Below are positions 1 through 11,080 of a stretch of DNA of 64,000 bases, piece after piece. A program made the position numbers and the translations under genes. Source of the DNA: Desmodus rotundus (Eukaryota > Chordata > Mammalia > Chiroptera > Phyllostomidae). The stretch's first letter is position 1. Each line of letters starts with the position of its first letter. The notes under the pieces are model-generated. The model did no database searches and had not been told where the DNA came from. It saw only the letters and a program-made list of their open reading frames with translations. Location: the NCBI RefSeq assembly GCF_022682495.2, contig NC_071389.1:58550239-58614238 (forward strand). The letters are read 5' to 3'.

Positions 1-2130
1 ATAATTACCATCTCCACTTAATTAAAGAAAACCACCACTTGATTATACCCATTACATCTTTACAAACAAAGATGTTTCTGAGGAAAACACAATCTTAAAA
101 TCACTAACATTTCAGGATATATATTCTATCAATTTTTCTGGACTTTCAAAAGCTTTTCCCCCTAATTAGTGAAAAGGGGTACTGGGCTAGATGTGTGCAG
201 GTGTGGCTCAAACCGACTGCAAGTATTCTGTGTGTCTGAACCTAAAGACAGTGCTTTTTCTAATCAAATACAGCTCTTTAAGTCACCCCCCACCACACAC
301 ACATACCCTTTGGAAGTTGAGAGGGGGACATTTCATTAGGAACTGTCACGAGCAGTAAATTACTCTTTGATGCTTTGGAGTTATATTTTCTAAAATAGCT
401 GCAGATTGAGCAAAATAACGATTATTATGCTTTTCCATAGGTTCTGTGTACTGCAAGAATTTCATAAAGTAATAGGACTTCCCCCTTAAAAGAAAAAGTG
501 CTCATTAGCGTTTGTAATTCCACGTTGTGCATCAAGTTAAGCGTCGTGAAAAGGTTATGGTTCTACTCTCTCTAGCATCAGAAGTGTAAAGGGGATAGGT
601 GAGATTCTTTTTGTTGCAAGTGCTGAGAAATAATCATTTAAAGGTTAGTCACACATAAAAAGAAGAACATTTGTTTAATAAGTAACTCATTTTGGGATAT
701 GCTGCACTTTTAAAGGTTACAGAGTAAACTGATTCACTAGCGATGGCAACAAGAAGCACCATTAAAGTTCTATTAAAACAATCCTTGGTAAAATTCAGAT
801 TGCATTCTTTCTCACATATTCCAGCACACGCCAAAAAAGCACCTAAGCTATTTACAGTGTGTCTTCAAGTAGGTGTTGCCTTGTACACCCTACCTTAAGT
901 GCTCAGCTCCTCTTAAAAGCAACAGCGGAGTGTTAATAGGAAAACACATCAGTACACACACACATACACACCTCCTAACCTGATTCATTCTATTGTGCTT
1001 CATTATTTCAGTTTTATTAATTTCTAAGAACATGTCCACCTGTCATGGATTATAAGATTTGTCACCGCATCCTACACCAATCACCATCTTGCTAGGAACT
1101 TTCACATAAATGAAATAAATATTGAATCATTTATATATATAAAAAACTATTTATTTCTATAATTTTCAATTCTAAGATCAACTTCCCTCTACTACTCTTC
1201 TCCAAAAAAGTCAAAGAGGATTTGGTTTGGCAATAAAATGGAGTGCTAATGTGATATGTAGACAAAAGAGAAGTCACTATAATTGTAATATGACTACATT
1301 TTTAAACAACAGATTTTTGCAAGATCTCTATAAAGGTGGGGGTTTATTGAACATAACTTTTGTACTATTAAAATTTTGCCATTAAGAAACTAATGCACAA
1401 CAAATAAAAGTTATTTTTAAATACTTAGCATTTTTGAAGCAGTGTTTTAAACTGACAATAATTTTCTTTAGAAGATTAGCTCTTGGTTTGAAATGAATAT
1501 GTGAATAAAATGACTTCAAGGAAAACCTCTGCAGAAAGCAATCCATCAGAACACAATTGCTTACAATTTAAATTTACTTTTTGCTTAAATATTCACATAG
1601 GTTGCAAAGTTTCCTAGTTGTGACATTTTGTTGGTAAACTGAGTTCTCACATTTTTATAAGGAGTTGATTTTTACCATGAGAGGAAGAAGAAATTTAATT
1701 ATAGCACATTTTCAGGTAAACTTCTAAGATTCATTATTTAGGTTAAAGGAATAGCAAGCTTATAACTCTTACCCTACTGTAAAGTAAGAACTGTCTTTAT
1801 ATACATAAGACATTTGCAATTAGAAGAAAATACAACACTCTTATTTTAAGCAACTTAGCGAAGAACCAAGTTATTCTCTTAATTTGCCTTGCTTTTCATT
1901 TGGAATAGGGAAAAATCTATTTCCTGGGCAATTTTGCAGAGCAAAGATATTAATACTTTGGGGTTTAATTGTATCCTGTGTTTAAATACACTGTGGGTGA
2001 AACCCCAGACCTCTGCTTAATTGCTGTGAGAAAATAGCCTGATTTCTCTGAGATTAGGCACACGCTTATGTATACTTTGACCCAAGAGTGCCTCCTTCAG
2101 AATTAATCTTCTAAGGTAGAGGGATTTGCT
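1..2130. other. Unique AT-rich non-coding sequence
   Basis: I see no gene and no clear transposon here. The only simple sequences are short CA-rich runs near 283-303 and 951-975. The stretch has several TAATTA/ATTA cores (for example near 163-170) and could contain regulatory sequence, but I cannot show it. The few open frames are under 65 codons and look like chance. Confidence 0.6.
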
Positions 2131-2235
2131 TTTATATGTGCAGCAGGACCATTCGTGACAAACGGGGCCTAATAAACTAACTTCGCCCTCTAGCCCTCGC
2201 TTTCGCTGTCAGCGTTCGCTCCATCTATTCATTTC
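2131..2235. promoter_or_regulatory. Candidate conserved regulatory block with CpG cluster
   Basis: Seven CpG dinucleotides fall within 65 bases (2154-2218), in surroundings that are AT-rich and nearly free of CpG. No repeat structure, tandem array or long open frame explains it. Retained CpG suggests either selection on the sequence or lack of germline methylation, as at a regulatory element. This is an inference from composition only; the CpGs might also mark a recently arrived fragment. Confidence 0.3.
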
Positions 2236-4915
2236 ACACATCTCTTGTCCGGTGGCTTGTTAGCAGAACCCTAAACTGGCAGGAGGAATAATTTCAATGG
2301 TGGTTTTTAATTAGAGGACTTTGAAATTTAAATCAAATACTTCAGAACCAAAACTGTAAAAAAATTTAAAAAAAACACCTTTCATTTTTACTAATGAAAC
2401 ATAAAGTGTACTAAAATAACTCCATTTAAGTAAATACCTTGGCCCTATGAAAAGACAAACAATTCGTATTTACTTAAAATTTTGTTCTGCAGCTGTATTT
2501 TGTTGGATTCGTCTAATGTATGAAAGCACTTTTTTTTTCCCATCAGCTACATCAGAATTGTTTTTGTAAGATGTAACAGAATGTTCTGCTTTTTAAATAT
2601 TTATATTAATCAAAGTTAGGGCTGTTTATATTTTTTGGCAACAGGGCCTTTCTTTAAAAGTGATGCACTTCCATTTAACTAAACAAAAGTGTTGAAATGG
2701 CCTGTCATATAAACTTCAACAGAGTACAGTTTGTAATAGAAATTTTGAAGACGAGAAGAAGGGGAGCTGGTTTCTAGGCCCTGGATGAAACATGGATTAA
2801 TAAAATGTGAGACACTGGTAATTTCCAAGATTTTCTTGAGGAAATATCATTCATTGCCACTTATTAAGTATAGAGTTACCTGGTCGAAAGGTTTGCGTTC
2901 AAGTTTCTTGATCTGTTTTCTGGGGGAATTGGTAAGGCAAGCCTAAAAGCTGGCTAAAAACATGGCAAGCCCCTAAAGCTGGGGGCTTACTAAATCATTC
3001 AGTTCATTAAAACTCATGTATGTTTTATATATTTCTAAACTATATTCAAAATGAAAAAAATACTTTCATGTTACTTACCTGCAATCTTCTATATTTGTGA
3101 GCAGGAACAATCTGAAATACTCTGGAAGCTTAAAAAACACAGCTTCAAGTCTTTAATAAGGACTTCATTGGGGATTTTGGTATTATCTTTATTTGGTCAT
3201 TCAAATTGTATAGATTCGCTTCTGTGGGATATAATCCTAACAAGGAAGAGAGGACCCAGAGCATTTAGTCACTAACATAGAAGTTTCCAGTGCTTTTGCT
3301 TCCAGGGAAAGGAAAGCATCTATGTAATAAACAGGAAGTATTATTATGCATTGCAGGCAGGAGGACCAAAGGTCTCCTGTTCGAACTTTTGGCCCTTCCA
3401 GAATCCCTGATCCTTCATTATTTTGTTTAACTTGATGTAAGTCCTGACCAGTAGCTGACTCTGAGAAAACATTTCCTGACATCATTTTCCGAGGTGATGT
3501 GGGATTGTTATGCTTGCCTTTTCATTTTGGGTTGAGGGTGAAAAGTCCAACAGTGGTTCCTGGTGAATAGTCCACGTATGGTCTTTTAATTACAAGGTCA
3601 GGCTAATTCATTCTCCTGGCCTTTAGCATTACCACTTTATTTTCAAACACTGGTTAAAATAATCAATGCACACACACATTCACAAATACACAAACACATT
3701 TAAAGAGGCAATAATATGCTATAGTAGAACAGGGAAGAAATAGACTCTTTTTAATTACCTCATTCATAACATGAAGTGGTGAGGGAAGAGCAAGAAAGGT
3801 CAGGGTATAATAAAAATAAAATTTAAAACTCTAAGCTAATTTACTTTTTTTTATTGTACCATCTAAAACCAATGAAAATAAACATGTATTCCAATATGTT
3901 ACACCATTATGGATTATTATTAATATCTTGTTTCCAATTTTATGCAATTTTGGTATAATCCATATCTGTGCATTAGTCTAGGTAGGGGGGTTTGCTTGAG
4001 GTAATTGACATTATGTAGTCAAAAGCACAGAAAGAAGAAAACATATCTATAATCTTTACCCATTTCCAAACAGGGAAGGATAATCAGACCTATTCTTCTA
4101 TTGTTTGACCTCCCTCTTCACACAGAGCTCCCTTTGAAGTCAGAGGGAGCTGGAGGAGCTAAGGCTGAGAATGTGGCTGGAGAAAAACAATGAATATTAT
4201 TATCAGGTCAGATTCTAGTAGCCAGGTTTTATGCCACATTAACCATTGAGTTCCTGTAATATAGAGCCTTTATTATTGTTTTTCTCTTCTGGTTTATTCC
4301 AAGATCACTAATATAATTTCTCATAATATACTGGGGATTTTTCTTAAGTATATTTATTTGAACTTCTTAAGGCTAGGTCCACAATCCAACCCCTCAAAAA
4401 TATAAAGAAATAATTTTTAAGAAAAAGCTGGAAACCTAAAAAAGCATCGTTTTCTGCTTATCTGGAAGGCTAGATGGCAGAAACCCTGGCACCCAGAGTG
4501 ACTACAATACAGAGAAGTTACATAGTTAGTGGGGTTTACTAATTGTAAAGCAGTTCCTTCTCTCCGTTCTCCCATGCTTGCTACCACTTTCAAGGAGAGA
4601 GAAAATACAAGCTTATATTTATGTCACCTTGCTAAATTTCGGTATTGCTACTGCCATTGGAAATTTATTTCAGCCTGTTTGTTATAAATCACAGGGAACA
4701 TGAACGTGTGTGAATGCATAAGAGGTGAAGTTGTACAAACTTATACGATGACGGGCTGAAGGCATGAACAGCCATTTGACACAGATGAGCAGACAGTTGT
4801 CCAAAGACTCTTCACTTCCCAAATTTCCAACAACAGGACAATGATTGAATGCAGGAATTAAAACAGAACGGACCAACTAACTTGTCAGGCTAAGAAACTA
4901 CCTGAAAATAAGCTA
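2236..4915. other. Unique non-coding sequence
   Basis: I see no gene or clear transposon. There is a loose CA-rich patch near 3666-3700. The frames at 3051-3275 (+) and 3237-3485 (-) overlap each other and show no protein family I recognise. Confidence 0.55.
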
Positions 4916-4916
4916 A

Positions 4917-4918
4917 GT

Positions 4919-4971
<53 letters not shown>
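4917..4971. repeat. (TATC)n microsatellite
   Basis: About 13 uninterrupted copies of a TATC/TCTA tetranucleotide. The purity predicts length polymorphism between individuals. Confidence 0.95.
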
Positions 4972-5124
4972 GTTTCTGCCCAGCTATCTTTGAGAATACT
5001 ATGCTAAGCCATGTGATAATTATCCCAGATTCAAAGAAAAATCACATGGCTGTTGAGAAATCCAAAGTCATGTGAAGGAGAAATACATGTTAATAAACAG
5101 TCACACACACAAAAATATATGGCA

Positions 5125-5660
5125 AGCATTGTGACACAGGTGTGTGCTTAGCACCATGAAAGCACAGAGAAGGGTGTTGTTAGTTCTCCCCGGAGTCTGG
5201 AAAGAAGTGCTGGATTGGTCGGTAACAGTTTCACAGAAAAGTTATTAAATAAGCTGTGTCTTAAAGTAGAAGCAGGTATTCACAAGCAGAGGAGGGGCCG
5301 TCTCAGGCAGGGAGAATAGCATGGATTCAAACCAGAGCATGTCTCATTCGGGGAACAAGTTGGGCCTGACCGCGTGCAGTTCCTGGTGTACAGCCTTTGT
5401 GTTAGGGAAAGCGTCTCCTGCAATTCGGTTTCAAATTGCAGCCCAATAAACAAAGCCTTGTATGTCATGCTAAAGAGTTGAGACTTTGTCTAGGAAACAG
5501 TGAAAAGTCACCGAAATGTTTAAGCAGAGGAGTAACATGGTCAGAATTGTATTTTAAAAGGTAGCTGGCATCAGTATAGAGGAAGGCTTGGAAAGTAACA
5601 GAATAGAATAATGCTCATCAGTGAGAGTAAAGTTGAGAATTGAAAATGACTGAGAGCCCT
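5125..5660 (-). repeat. L2 LINE fragment
   Basis: Read on the minus strand, this follows the 3' portion of L2. The plus strand shows the antisense signatures in the expected order: a 'cagaggaggggccgtctc' block, then a 'tttaagcagaggagtaacatgg' type block, then the 'ggtagctggca' block. It is old and diverged, with no intact reverse transcriptase frame. Family assignment is from recalled consensus; exact ends are uncertain. Confidence 0.7.
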
Positions 5661-5990
5661 CGGTATGGTAATAAATTAAGGAGAGGTTTTAGAAGGTAAA
5701 TTTTTTTTAAAAAATTGGCAACCTCAATCTATGTAACTTTTATGTGCATACTATCAGATTTGGGTCAGAGTGATATGAATGGAAAAAATATTTTCCAGCA
5801 TACTTAATAGTAGAAGATGGTTTCATAAGTCAGAAATCATAAAACGGGGCCTGAGATTGAAATTATTTATCAAGGGAGAGCTTTCAGGAGAAGGGGAACA
5901 AGAGAAGCAGGATCGGACAAAGAAGACAGCTGAGAAGGATGTGGTCTCAGTTCAAACCTGGCTTTAGCTTAGCCTGGTCCTTGGGGAGAT
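5661..5990. other. Possible ERVL 3' LTR remnant or unique DNA
   Basis: This sits just beyond the 3' end of the minus-strand ERVL interior, where its LTR should be. A plus-strand 'ttatttatcaa' stretch near 5864 could be a decayed antisense polyadenylation region. I could not define TG/CA ends or a target duplication, so LTR identity is only positional. Confidence 0.25.
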
Positions 5991-6345
5991 CTGCGATGTA
6001 AATTATATGATGGGGATAGCCCCCATTACCCCCCGGGGAGGGTAATTCTCAGGTGAACTGGCACTGTTCTGCTAAGGGTAAATCCTTGGCAAGGTCACAG
6101 CCATATGCTGTAGCAGCCACACACTCACCACAGCTGGGGATGGGCGAGGTGCCAACTACAACCCCTGCAGCCCACCAGGTGCAATGCTCAGTCCCACTTG
6201 CTTCTTATATTAAGTTGACTCCATCCAGGCACAGCTCTTTGGGATTCTGATCAGCCACACTATCTGGCCTTTATGTGAGAGAATATGTAAGAGAAGAGTT
6301 AGCAGAACAAACGACAGCTTCCCCTGCCGTACCTCCCTCCTCCAT
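5991..6345 (-). pseudogene. ERVL 3' interior tail (decayed)
   Basis: Continuation of the ERVL minus-strand reading downstream of the dUTPase remnant. All frames are broken by stops. Assignment rests mainly on contiguity with the dUTPase and integrase remnants at higher coordinates. It probably covers the end of the pol-region reading frame; ERVL elements lack a true env gene. Confidence 0.45.
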
Positions 6346-6780
6346 CCCCCTTTTAGATGCTCCTCCTTAGGGGCCAGTACTTCTGCAGGTCTAGGTATAT
6401 TGCCAAAAGAGGTAACAAAACTATGACCTCTAGGGCATCTGAACACCTGATTACCATGCCCTGTTCAGGCTGTGGTTGCCATACTTGTTCATTATAGTTA
6501 AATAAGGCATGAGAATACAAAAATATGCCCCAATGGGTCACCTGAGTGACAAACACATTGCTCTCTGCCTTCAGTATGTGACAGCATTGCTGACTCCTCA
6601 TGATAATCAGGCCAGTTTCCCTGCCAATATAGTACCTCTTTTGTGCCTGCTAGTACAGTGCTATGAGGAGGCCAAAGTAGTCTGCAAATAGCCCTAGATT
6701 TAATTTACTGAGACTCCTGCTGTATCTCCTGGTGGAGGTTTCCTCCCATTGGGACCTAGGACCTCTAGACTCACAAAACC
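6346..6780 (-). pseudogene. ERVL dUTPase-like domain remnant
   Basis: Minus-strand translation around 6760-6700 gives a PPPGD-containing segment, followed near 6640-6590 by an LAG-containing segment. These resemble conserved dUTPase blocks in the right order. ERVL retroelements are known to carry a dUTPase after the integrase, and integrase remnants lie immediately upstream here (higher coordinates). Several stops and frame shifts show it is dead. It would have hydrolysed dUTP to keep uracil out of viral DNA. Position and motif order make this fairly secure, although no single intact frame remains. Confidence 0.6.
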
Positions 6781-7078
6781 TAAAGTTGTAGGAATGGGTC
6801 CCTGAAAGTGAAGGTTAGTGGAAGCCGTGTTATATTCACCCTTTGATTCCTGGGTCCATGTATTCTACCTGTTGGGACAGAGAGCCATACAATATCCACT
6901 GGTTTAAAGTGTGTATTATCCCCTGAGAGATGGTACCCATCCTCACAGGGTGTTATCTGTAAAAGGGTGCCTCGCTACACTGGACTGTGGTAGGACCAGT
7001 GAACCCCATGGTCATGTGCCCACTGCCATACTGCCTGTGGTAAAGTGGAGCCCTTGGTTCCATCACCTGGTGCTACCC
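6781..7078 (-). pseudogene. ERVL integrase remnant (catalytic core end and C-terminus)
   Basis: Minus-strand translation near 7045-6990 shows a block with AHDHGVHWSYHSP, which reads as the decayed end of a retroviral integrase core. A later block near 6898-6840 (YGSLSQQVEYMDPG) matches the integrase C-terminal part typical of ERVL. Between the two blocks sequence is missing: a stop follows directly where a conserved helix should continue. The zinc-binding N-terminal region is not found. The element is inactive. It lies between an RT remnant and a dUTPase remnant, as expected for ERVL order. Confidence 0.65.
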
Positions 7079-7480
7079 ACAGAGCGCACAAAGAATGAGG
7101 CCCAGCAGAACGTTCAGACAGTCCCAGTCCCTTCAGACGATATTCTGACTAAGCTGAGAATTAACGCAGCACTGAGACAAGACCATGACCACTGTTGTTC
7201 GACAAAATGAATGTAAGCTATTTCTTGATCCTTCTTTCTGATGGGTATTTATAACACATTTGCTGGAACAATAACCGTGTACCTTGGATCCACTTAACCT
7301 GGCCCTGGTGCACGTATCACACAGAACATAGCAGCAGCAACTGCAACTACACCTCGGTTGTCAGTAGTCCCCCGTCATCCACCATGACCCATCTGTTTGG
7401 GTATCATCTCGACTGGTGAACTACCAAGCAGTATAATGGGGACCTCTCCCCGCACCCTGTAAATCTCTGAGAATGGTGCT
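7079..7480 (-). pseudogene. ERVL reverse transcriptase N-terminal remnant
   Basis: Minus-strand translation near 7400-7363 gives TDGSWWMTGDY, the early RT block following the protease in ERV pol. Near 7168-7111 a block containing VNSQLSQNIV is followed by degraded sequence where the polymerase active-site motif would come. Immediately after that the reading changes to integrase. So the second half of RT, RNase H and the integrase N-terminus are absent. Stops and frame shifts are present throughout. The enzyme would have copied the retroelement RNA into DNA. Confidence 0.6.
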
Positions 7481-8000
7481 AATCTATGCAACTCCCCTCA
7501 GGGTGTGACCACTGATTTTAATTACTAACTTGGCAGAGGAGATAGTTTCAAGGACTTTTATTTGTCCTTTGGTAATTTAATAGCCAACCAAGAAAACAAT
7601 GGTAGTATCAAATCCTAATAGGTCCTTTCCAATTACACATTCAAGGACTAGGTAAATGACCACTGGGTGAGTGTGTAAACCCAGAAGACACATCGGGAAA
7701 TGTGTCTGAGTTAGGACTCCATTTCCTTCCTGACATTTAAATATCACCACTCTAACAAGGGGCCCATTATGATGCTATCAGCATGAACTCATACTTTGTA
7801 TCTATCGGTCCCAGAAAAATCTGAGTATCCCCTTTTCTCCAATGTCCAATTTCCTGAGTAAATAGCTCTTATCCTTTTAGGTGAGGACTGGGGAGAGGGT
7901 GTCCCACATTTGCCATAATGTTGCAATTCTTTTCTCACGGGGACCCAGCATCTCCTTCAGTCAATGGGTCCCAGATCTGAGAACTGGCTCAAGCCCGAAG
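7481..8000 (-). pseudogene. ERVL retroviral protease-like remnant
   Basis: Minus-strand translation near 7770-7620 shows two linked blocks, one with IIMGPLVRVVIF and one with VVIYLVLECVIGKDLLG. They resemble the middle and end of an ERVL aspartic protease, where the final block is the conserved I-G-x-D-hydrophobic helix. The catalytic DTG triad is not recognisable in this copy. The position, directly before RT, fits. It would have cleaved the gag-pol polyprotein. Confidence 0.55.
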
Positions 8001-8660
8001 ACAAAGCAAGAGATTAAGACTTTCCATCACATTACCTGACCTCAGCCCTTTGCTCATCTATTTTTTTCAAATCTCTTGATTATACATGCCAATACATACG
8101 TTTATTGGCTGCTCATCTCTTGTGCCCTTCCACAGGAGGCATTTTTCCATTTCCATATATACTTTGGGACAGCCTCCACGCCACCCACTGAACAGACATT
8201 CCAACCTTACTTCCCTGTGTGGTGGTTGCACCAGCTTTGCTTCTGACGGTTACATACTGCCCTGTAGCTTCTGTTAATCTGTAATCCTACCATCCCCATT
8301 GCCACAGTGAATCCCAGCCCTCTAACAGTATCACCCACTATTCCTGGCCTAAGAAGGACTAGGCTGCTCCACTGTTGAAATCTCCTTCATGAGCAGAATT
8401 CTCTTCAAGACCTCCTCAGAAACATTGTCAAATATGAATTTTTCAGTCTTATATAATAGGCCCATTTTTAAAAAAAAATATGTGTTTTCCTTCCTCCATA
8501 GTCTATTACTAGTGCTGGGGTCTCCACTTAATTTCATGTGGGCCATCATGTGGATCTCCTCCCAGGCAACTCTCTGGGCGTACATGTCAGCCAGCTCTCT
8601 GCACTCTCTGGGCATATTACTTATCTCCTCCCTTAGTAGGCCATTATATTCCTAATTCGG
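8001..8660 (-). pseudogene. Probable ERVL gag C-terminal region
   Basis: Upstream of the protease on the minus strand, an open stretch at 8615-8349 encodes 88 residues. It begins MPRECRELADMYAQRVAWEE and is rich in charged helix-forming residues, as in a gag capsid or spacer region. I assign it to gag by position and by the in-frame sequence continuing upstream to about 8650. I do not see a zinc knuckle. It could instead be non-gag leader sequence. Confidence 0.4.
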
Positions 8661-8960
8661 ATAGGATGAGATATGGCCAAATTGCCAGTCTGTCTCCCAT
8701 GAGGGAAAGTATAGAAAGAACCTGAGGATGGTCTTAAGAGAAACCTGCCACCCCTGAGACTTCTGTATAGTCTTCATGAAAACAGCTCTCTTTCCCAACA
8801 AGATAGAAGGGGCTTACTAGCCACTGCTGCGCCAAAAGTGTTCAGAAGGGTATGCAGATTTCAGGTTCTCAACTACCCAGATTTCCCTATCACCACCGCA
8901 GGATCCTGCTCCTTTTCTTCCAGGGCTCTGAATTTGGATGTGTGTGGCTGAGAATTTAGC
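8661..8960. other. ERVL upstream sequence or unique DNA
   Basis: Possibly the rest of the ERVL gag or leader, with many stops on the minus strand. No LTR ends are visible before the poly(T) tract and L1 that follow. Confidence 0.3.
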
Positions 8961-8961
8961 C

Positions 8962-8980
8962 TTTTTTTTTTTTTTTTTTT
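8962..8980. repeat. Poly(T) tract, 19 bases
   Basis: Pure T run just outside the L1 tail at 9000. It may be part of the L1 poly(A) tail region on the minus strand, or an independent retroposition scar. Confidence 0.9.
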
Positions 8981-8997
8981 AATATCAGAGGTCATTT

Positions 8998-9316
8998 TAA
9001 AAATTTTTCTTTTTTCTTTTTTTTTCATTTTTATTGTTATTCAGTTACAGTTGTCTGCATTTTCTCCCCACCCCTCCACCTCACCCCAGCCAAACCCACC
9101 TCTCTTCCCCGCCTCCACCCTCCCCCTTGATTTTGTCCATGTGTCCTTTATAGTAGTTCATGTAAACCCCTCTCCCCACTGTGCCCTCCCCACTCCCCTC
9201 TGGCTATTGTTAGATTGTTCTTAACTTCAATGTCTCTGGTTATACTTTGTTTGCTTTTTTCTTTTGTTGATTATGTTCCAGTTAAAGGTGAGATCATATG
9301 GTATTTGTCCTTCTTA
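8998..9316 (-). mobile_element. Bat-type L1 3' UTR with poly(A), 5'-truncated
   Basis: On the minus strand this ends in an AATAACAATAAAAATG-like stretch followed by an A-rich tail (T-rich at 9001-9030 on plus). It carries the G-rich 3' UTR typical of young bat L1s. Its truncated 5' end, near 9313, is the 'ATACCATATGATCTCAC' block shared with the L1M group. It contains no ORF2 sequence. It lies between the ERVL interior and an MLT1 LTR. No clear target duplication was found. Confidence 0.8.
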
Positions 9317-9479
9317 AAAGCCACTTTCACAATTATGATGTGAACCTTATCTTCAAGTCTGTCTTCTAACTAAAATAGGTGAGTGTCTCTTTAAATGCTT
9401 CTAGTTAAGTCATTCTGACTCCCACGGTGTGCTTTAAATTTTGGATAATAGATCTGGGGCTGCATGGCCCTAGAGGAGC

Positions 9480-9957
9480 CCTGAGCATTCACACCATTGT
9501 ATAATCCCTTGCTTGAGTATGGGCTGCTTTTGCAATTTGCTTTAACCAACAGAATATTGCAAAGATGGCAGGATGTCACTTTCATGATTAGGCTATATAA
9601 GTTTGTCACTTCCTTCTGGCAAGCAGAATCCCTCTCTTACTGGCTTTGATGAATTGATCTGCCATGCTGGAGAGAGGCCCACATGGCAAGGAACTGAGGA
9701 TGGCCATTAGCCAACAGCTCACAAGGAACTGAATCCTGTCAGCAGTCACATGGGCTTAAAAGTGGACATTCCTCCAGGCAGGTCTTCAGGTGAGAGCCCA
9801 GTGCTGGATGACACCTTGGTTGCAGCCCTCTAAAAAACCCTATAGCAGAGGACAGAGTTAAGCCATAGACTCCTGACCCAAAGAAACAGAGAGTGTATGT
9901 GTTTTTAAGCTAACTTTGTGATAATTCATTATACAGCAGTAGTAACTAATAGAGCTT
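9480..9957 (+). mobile_element. MLT1-type MaLR solo LTR
   Basis: The block 'gcccacatggcaaggaactga' near 9678, the later 'ggttgcagccctct', and an end of the form 'gataattcattatacagcagtagtaactaata' follow MLT1 LTRs on the plus strand. The 5' boundary is soft. No MaLR interior follows, so it is a solo LTR or a fragment. Confidence 0.75.
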
Positions 9958-10124
9958 ATCAGTTTCTCTCTTCAATGCATCAATGATATGATCACTCAAA
10001 TCCAGTCCTTATAGTTCCAGTTCCCTGCTGTCTCTCAAAGCGGAAAACATTACATTAGCTAAAGTGTCCCTTTCTATCTGTATCTCAACCCATTTGACCA
10101 CCATGAGTGAACATTTTAGCCTAG

Positions 10125-10252
10125 ACTTTGCAGTTTTTCTGTAAAAGGCCATGTAGTAAGTATTTTAGGCTTTGCAGGCCAAACAGTATCTGTCTCAAAT
10201 ACTCAGCTCTGACAATACGTAAATGAATGTGGTCCAATAAAACTTTCTTTAC
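10125..10252 (+). mobile_element. hAT-Charlie MITE, left part
   Basis: Holds 'ttttctgtaaaaggcc' and 'tattttaggctttgcaggcc', then 'acaatacgtaaatgaatg' and 'tccaataaaacttt': the well-known order of a Charlie-derived MITE (MER58-like; subfamily not certain). It is interrupted by a Ves SINE and resumes at 10477. Confidence 0.8.
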
Positions 10253-10476
10253 CTGTGGCTGATGTGGCTCAGTGGATTGAGCGCCAGACTGAGAATTGAA
10301 GGGTCACTGGTTTGATTCCCAGTCAGGGCACAAGCCTGGGTTGTGGGCCAGGTCCCCAGTTGAGAGTATATGAGAGGCAAGCAACTGATATTTCTCTCCC
10401 TCTCTTTCTCCCTCCCTTGCCCTCTCTCTAAAAATAAATAAATAAAATCTTTAAAAATAAATTGAAAAAAAAAAAA
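10253..10476 (+). mobile_element. Ves SINE inserted in hAT-Charlie
   Basis: tRNA-like head with 'gtggctcagtggattgagcg' (A box region) and 'ggtttgattccc' (B box region), then a CT-rich body and an (AAAT)n/A tail. Target duplication is visible as 'aactttctttac' (10241-10252) against 'aaccttatttac' (10475-10486, overlapping the tail). Transcribed by RNA polymerase III when active and mobilised by L1. Confidence 0.9.
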
Positions 10477-10542
10477 CCTTATTTACAAAAAGCAGGGAGC
10501 TGGCTTTGGCCCACAGCCATAGTCTGCTGACCCCTGGCCTTA
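10477..10542 (+). mobile_element. hAT-Charlie MITE, right part
   Basis: Continuation of the split Charlie element: 'atttacaaaaagcaggga', 'tttggcccacagccatag', and the terminal 'gctgacccctg', the right terminal inverted repeat. Confidence 0.8.
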
Positions 10543-10684
10543 AAAATCACACGGCTCCAGAATGCCAGGGGCTAACAACCCTGTACCCACCACCAGTGAC
10601 AGGGGCCTCATTGCCATCCACCTCCAGAATCCCACCTTAGACTCTGCCTCCTAGGCCCACAAGCAGTCCCATCCACCTTGGCTG

Positions 10685-11080
10685 GGGTTCCCTAAAAGCA
10701 GAACCTAGGGAAAAGACTTTTATGAAAGTGACTTATAAAAAGTGGGAGTACTCTTTGGAAAAGTAGAAGGGAGGAGACAGAAGAGGCCAAGGAAAGAAGC
10801 TAAACAAGCACGAGTGTTTAGCTGAAAAGGAGGGGAGCCTGGCTGCACAGGAAGCTCCTGAAGTGCCGGAATTCAATTCACTCTTGCAGCAATAGAGGGA
10901 GCCCGGAAGGGGAGAATATTTATGCCCCTATCAGTTAATCACTGGCTGCCCCAGGGGAGAACATTCCAAACAAGGTAGTTTCCCTTCTCAGAAGTAGAGG
11001 GCAGCTGTTAGTTAACCTAAAACTCACAGCAGCTGGGGTATGGGTGCATCCTTATTCCTACCCTGGGGCAACCAGTATAA
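10685..11080 (+). repeat. Unassigned interspersed repeat, copy A
   Basis: Begins 'ggggttccctaaaagcagaacct', continues with a purine-rich 'agaagggaggagacagaag' section, and ends near 'aactcacagcagctgggg'. Its start and purine-rich stretch resemble 15309-15660 and 43485-43740, suggesting three diverged members of one old repeat family. I cannot name the family. Confidence 0.45.

Noticed and set aside
4917..4971. Possible CRISPR-like array in the repeated region
   Set aside because: It is a simple tetranucleotide repeat without spacers, in a vertebrate genome.
6911..7210. 99-codon plus-strand frame
   Set aside because: It is the antisense shadow of the ERVL RT/integrase remnant.
10253..10330. 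Possible tRNA gene at SINE heads (here and at the other seven Ves copies)
   Set aside because: The A and B boxes are present but the sequence does not fold as a complete tRNA and continues into a SINE body; it is a tRNA-derived retroposon.
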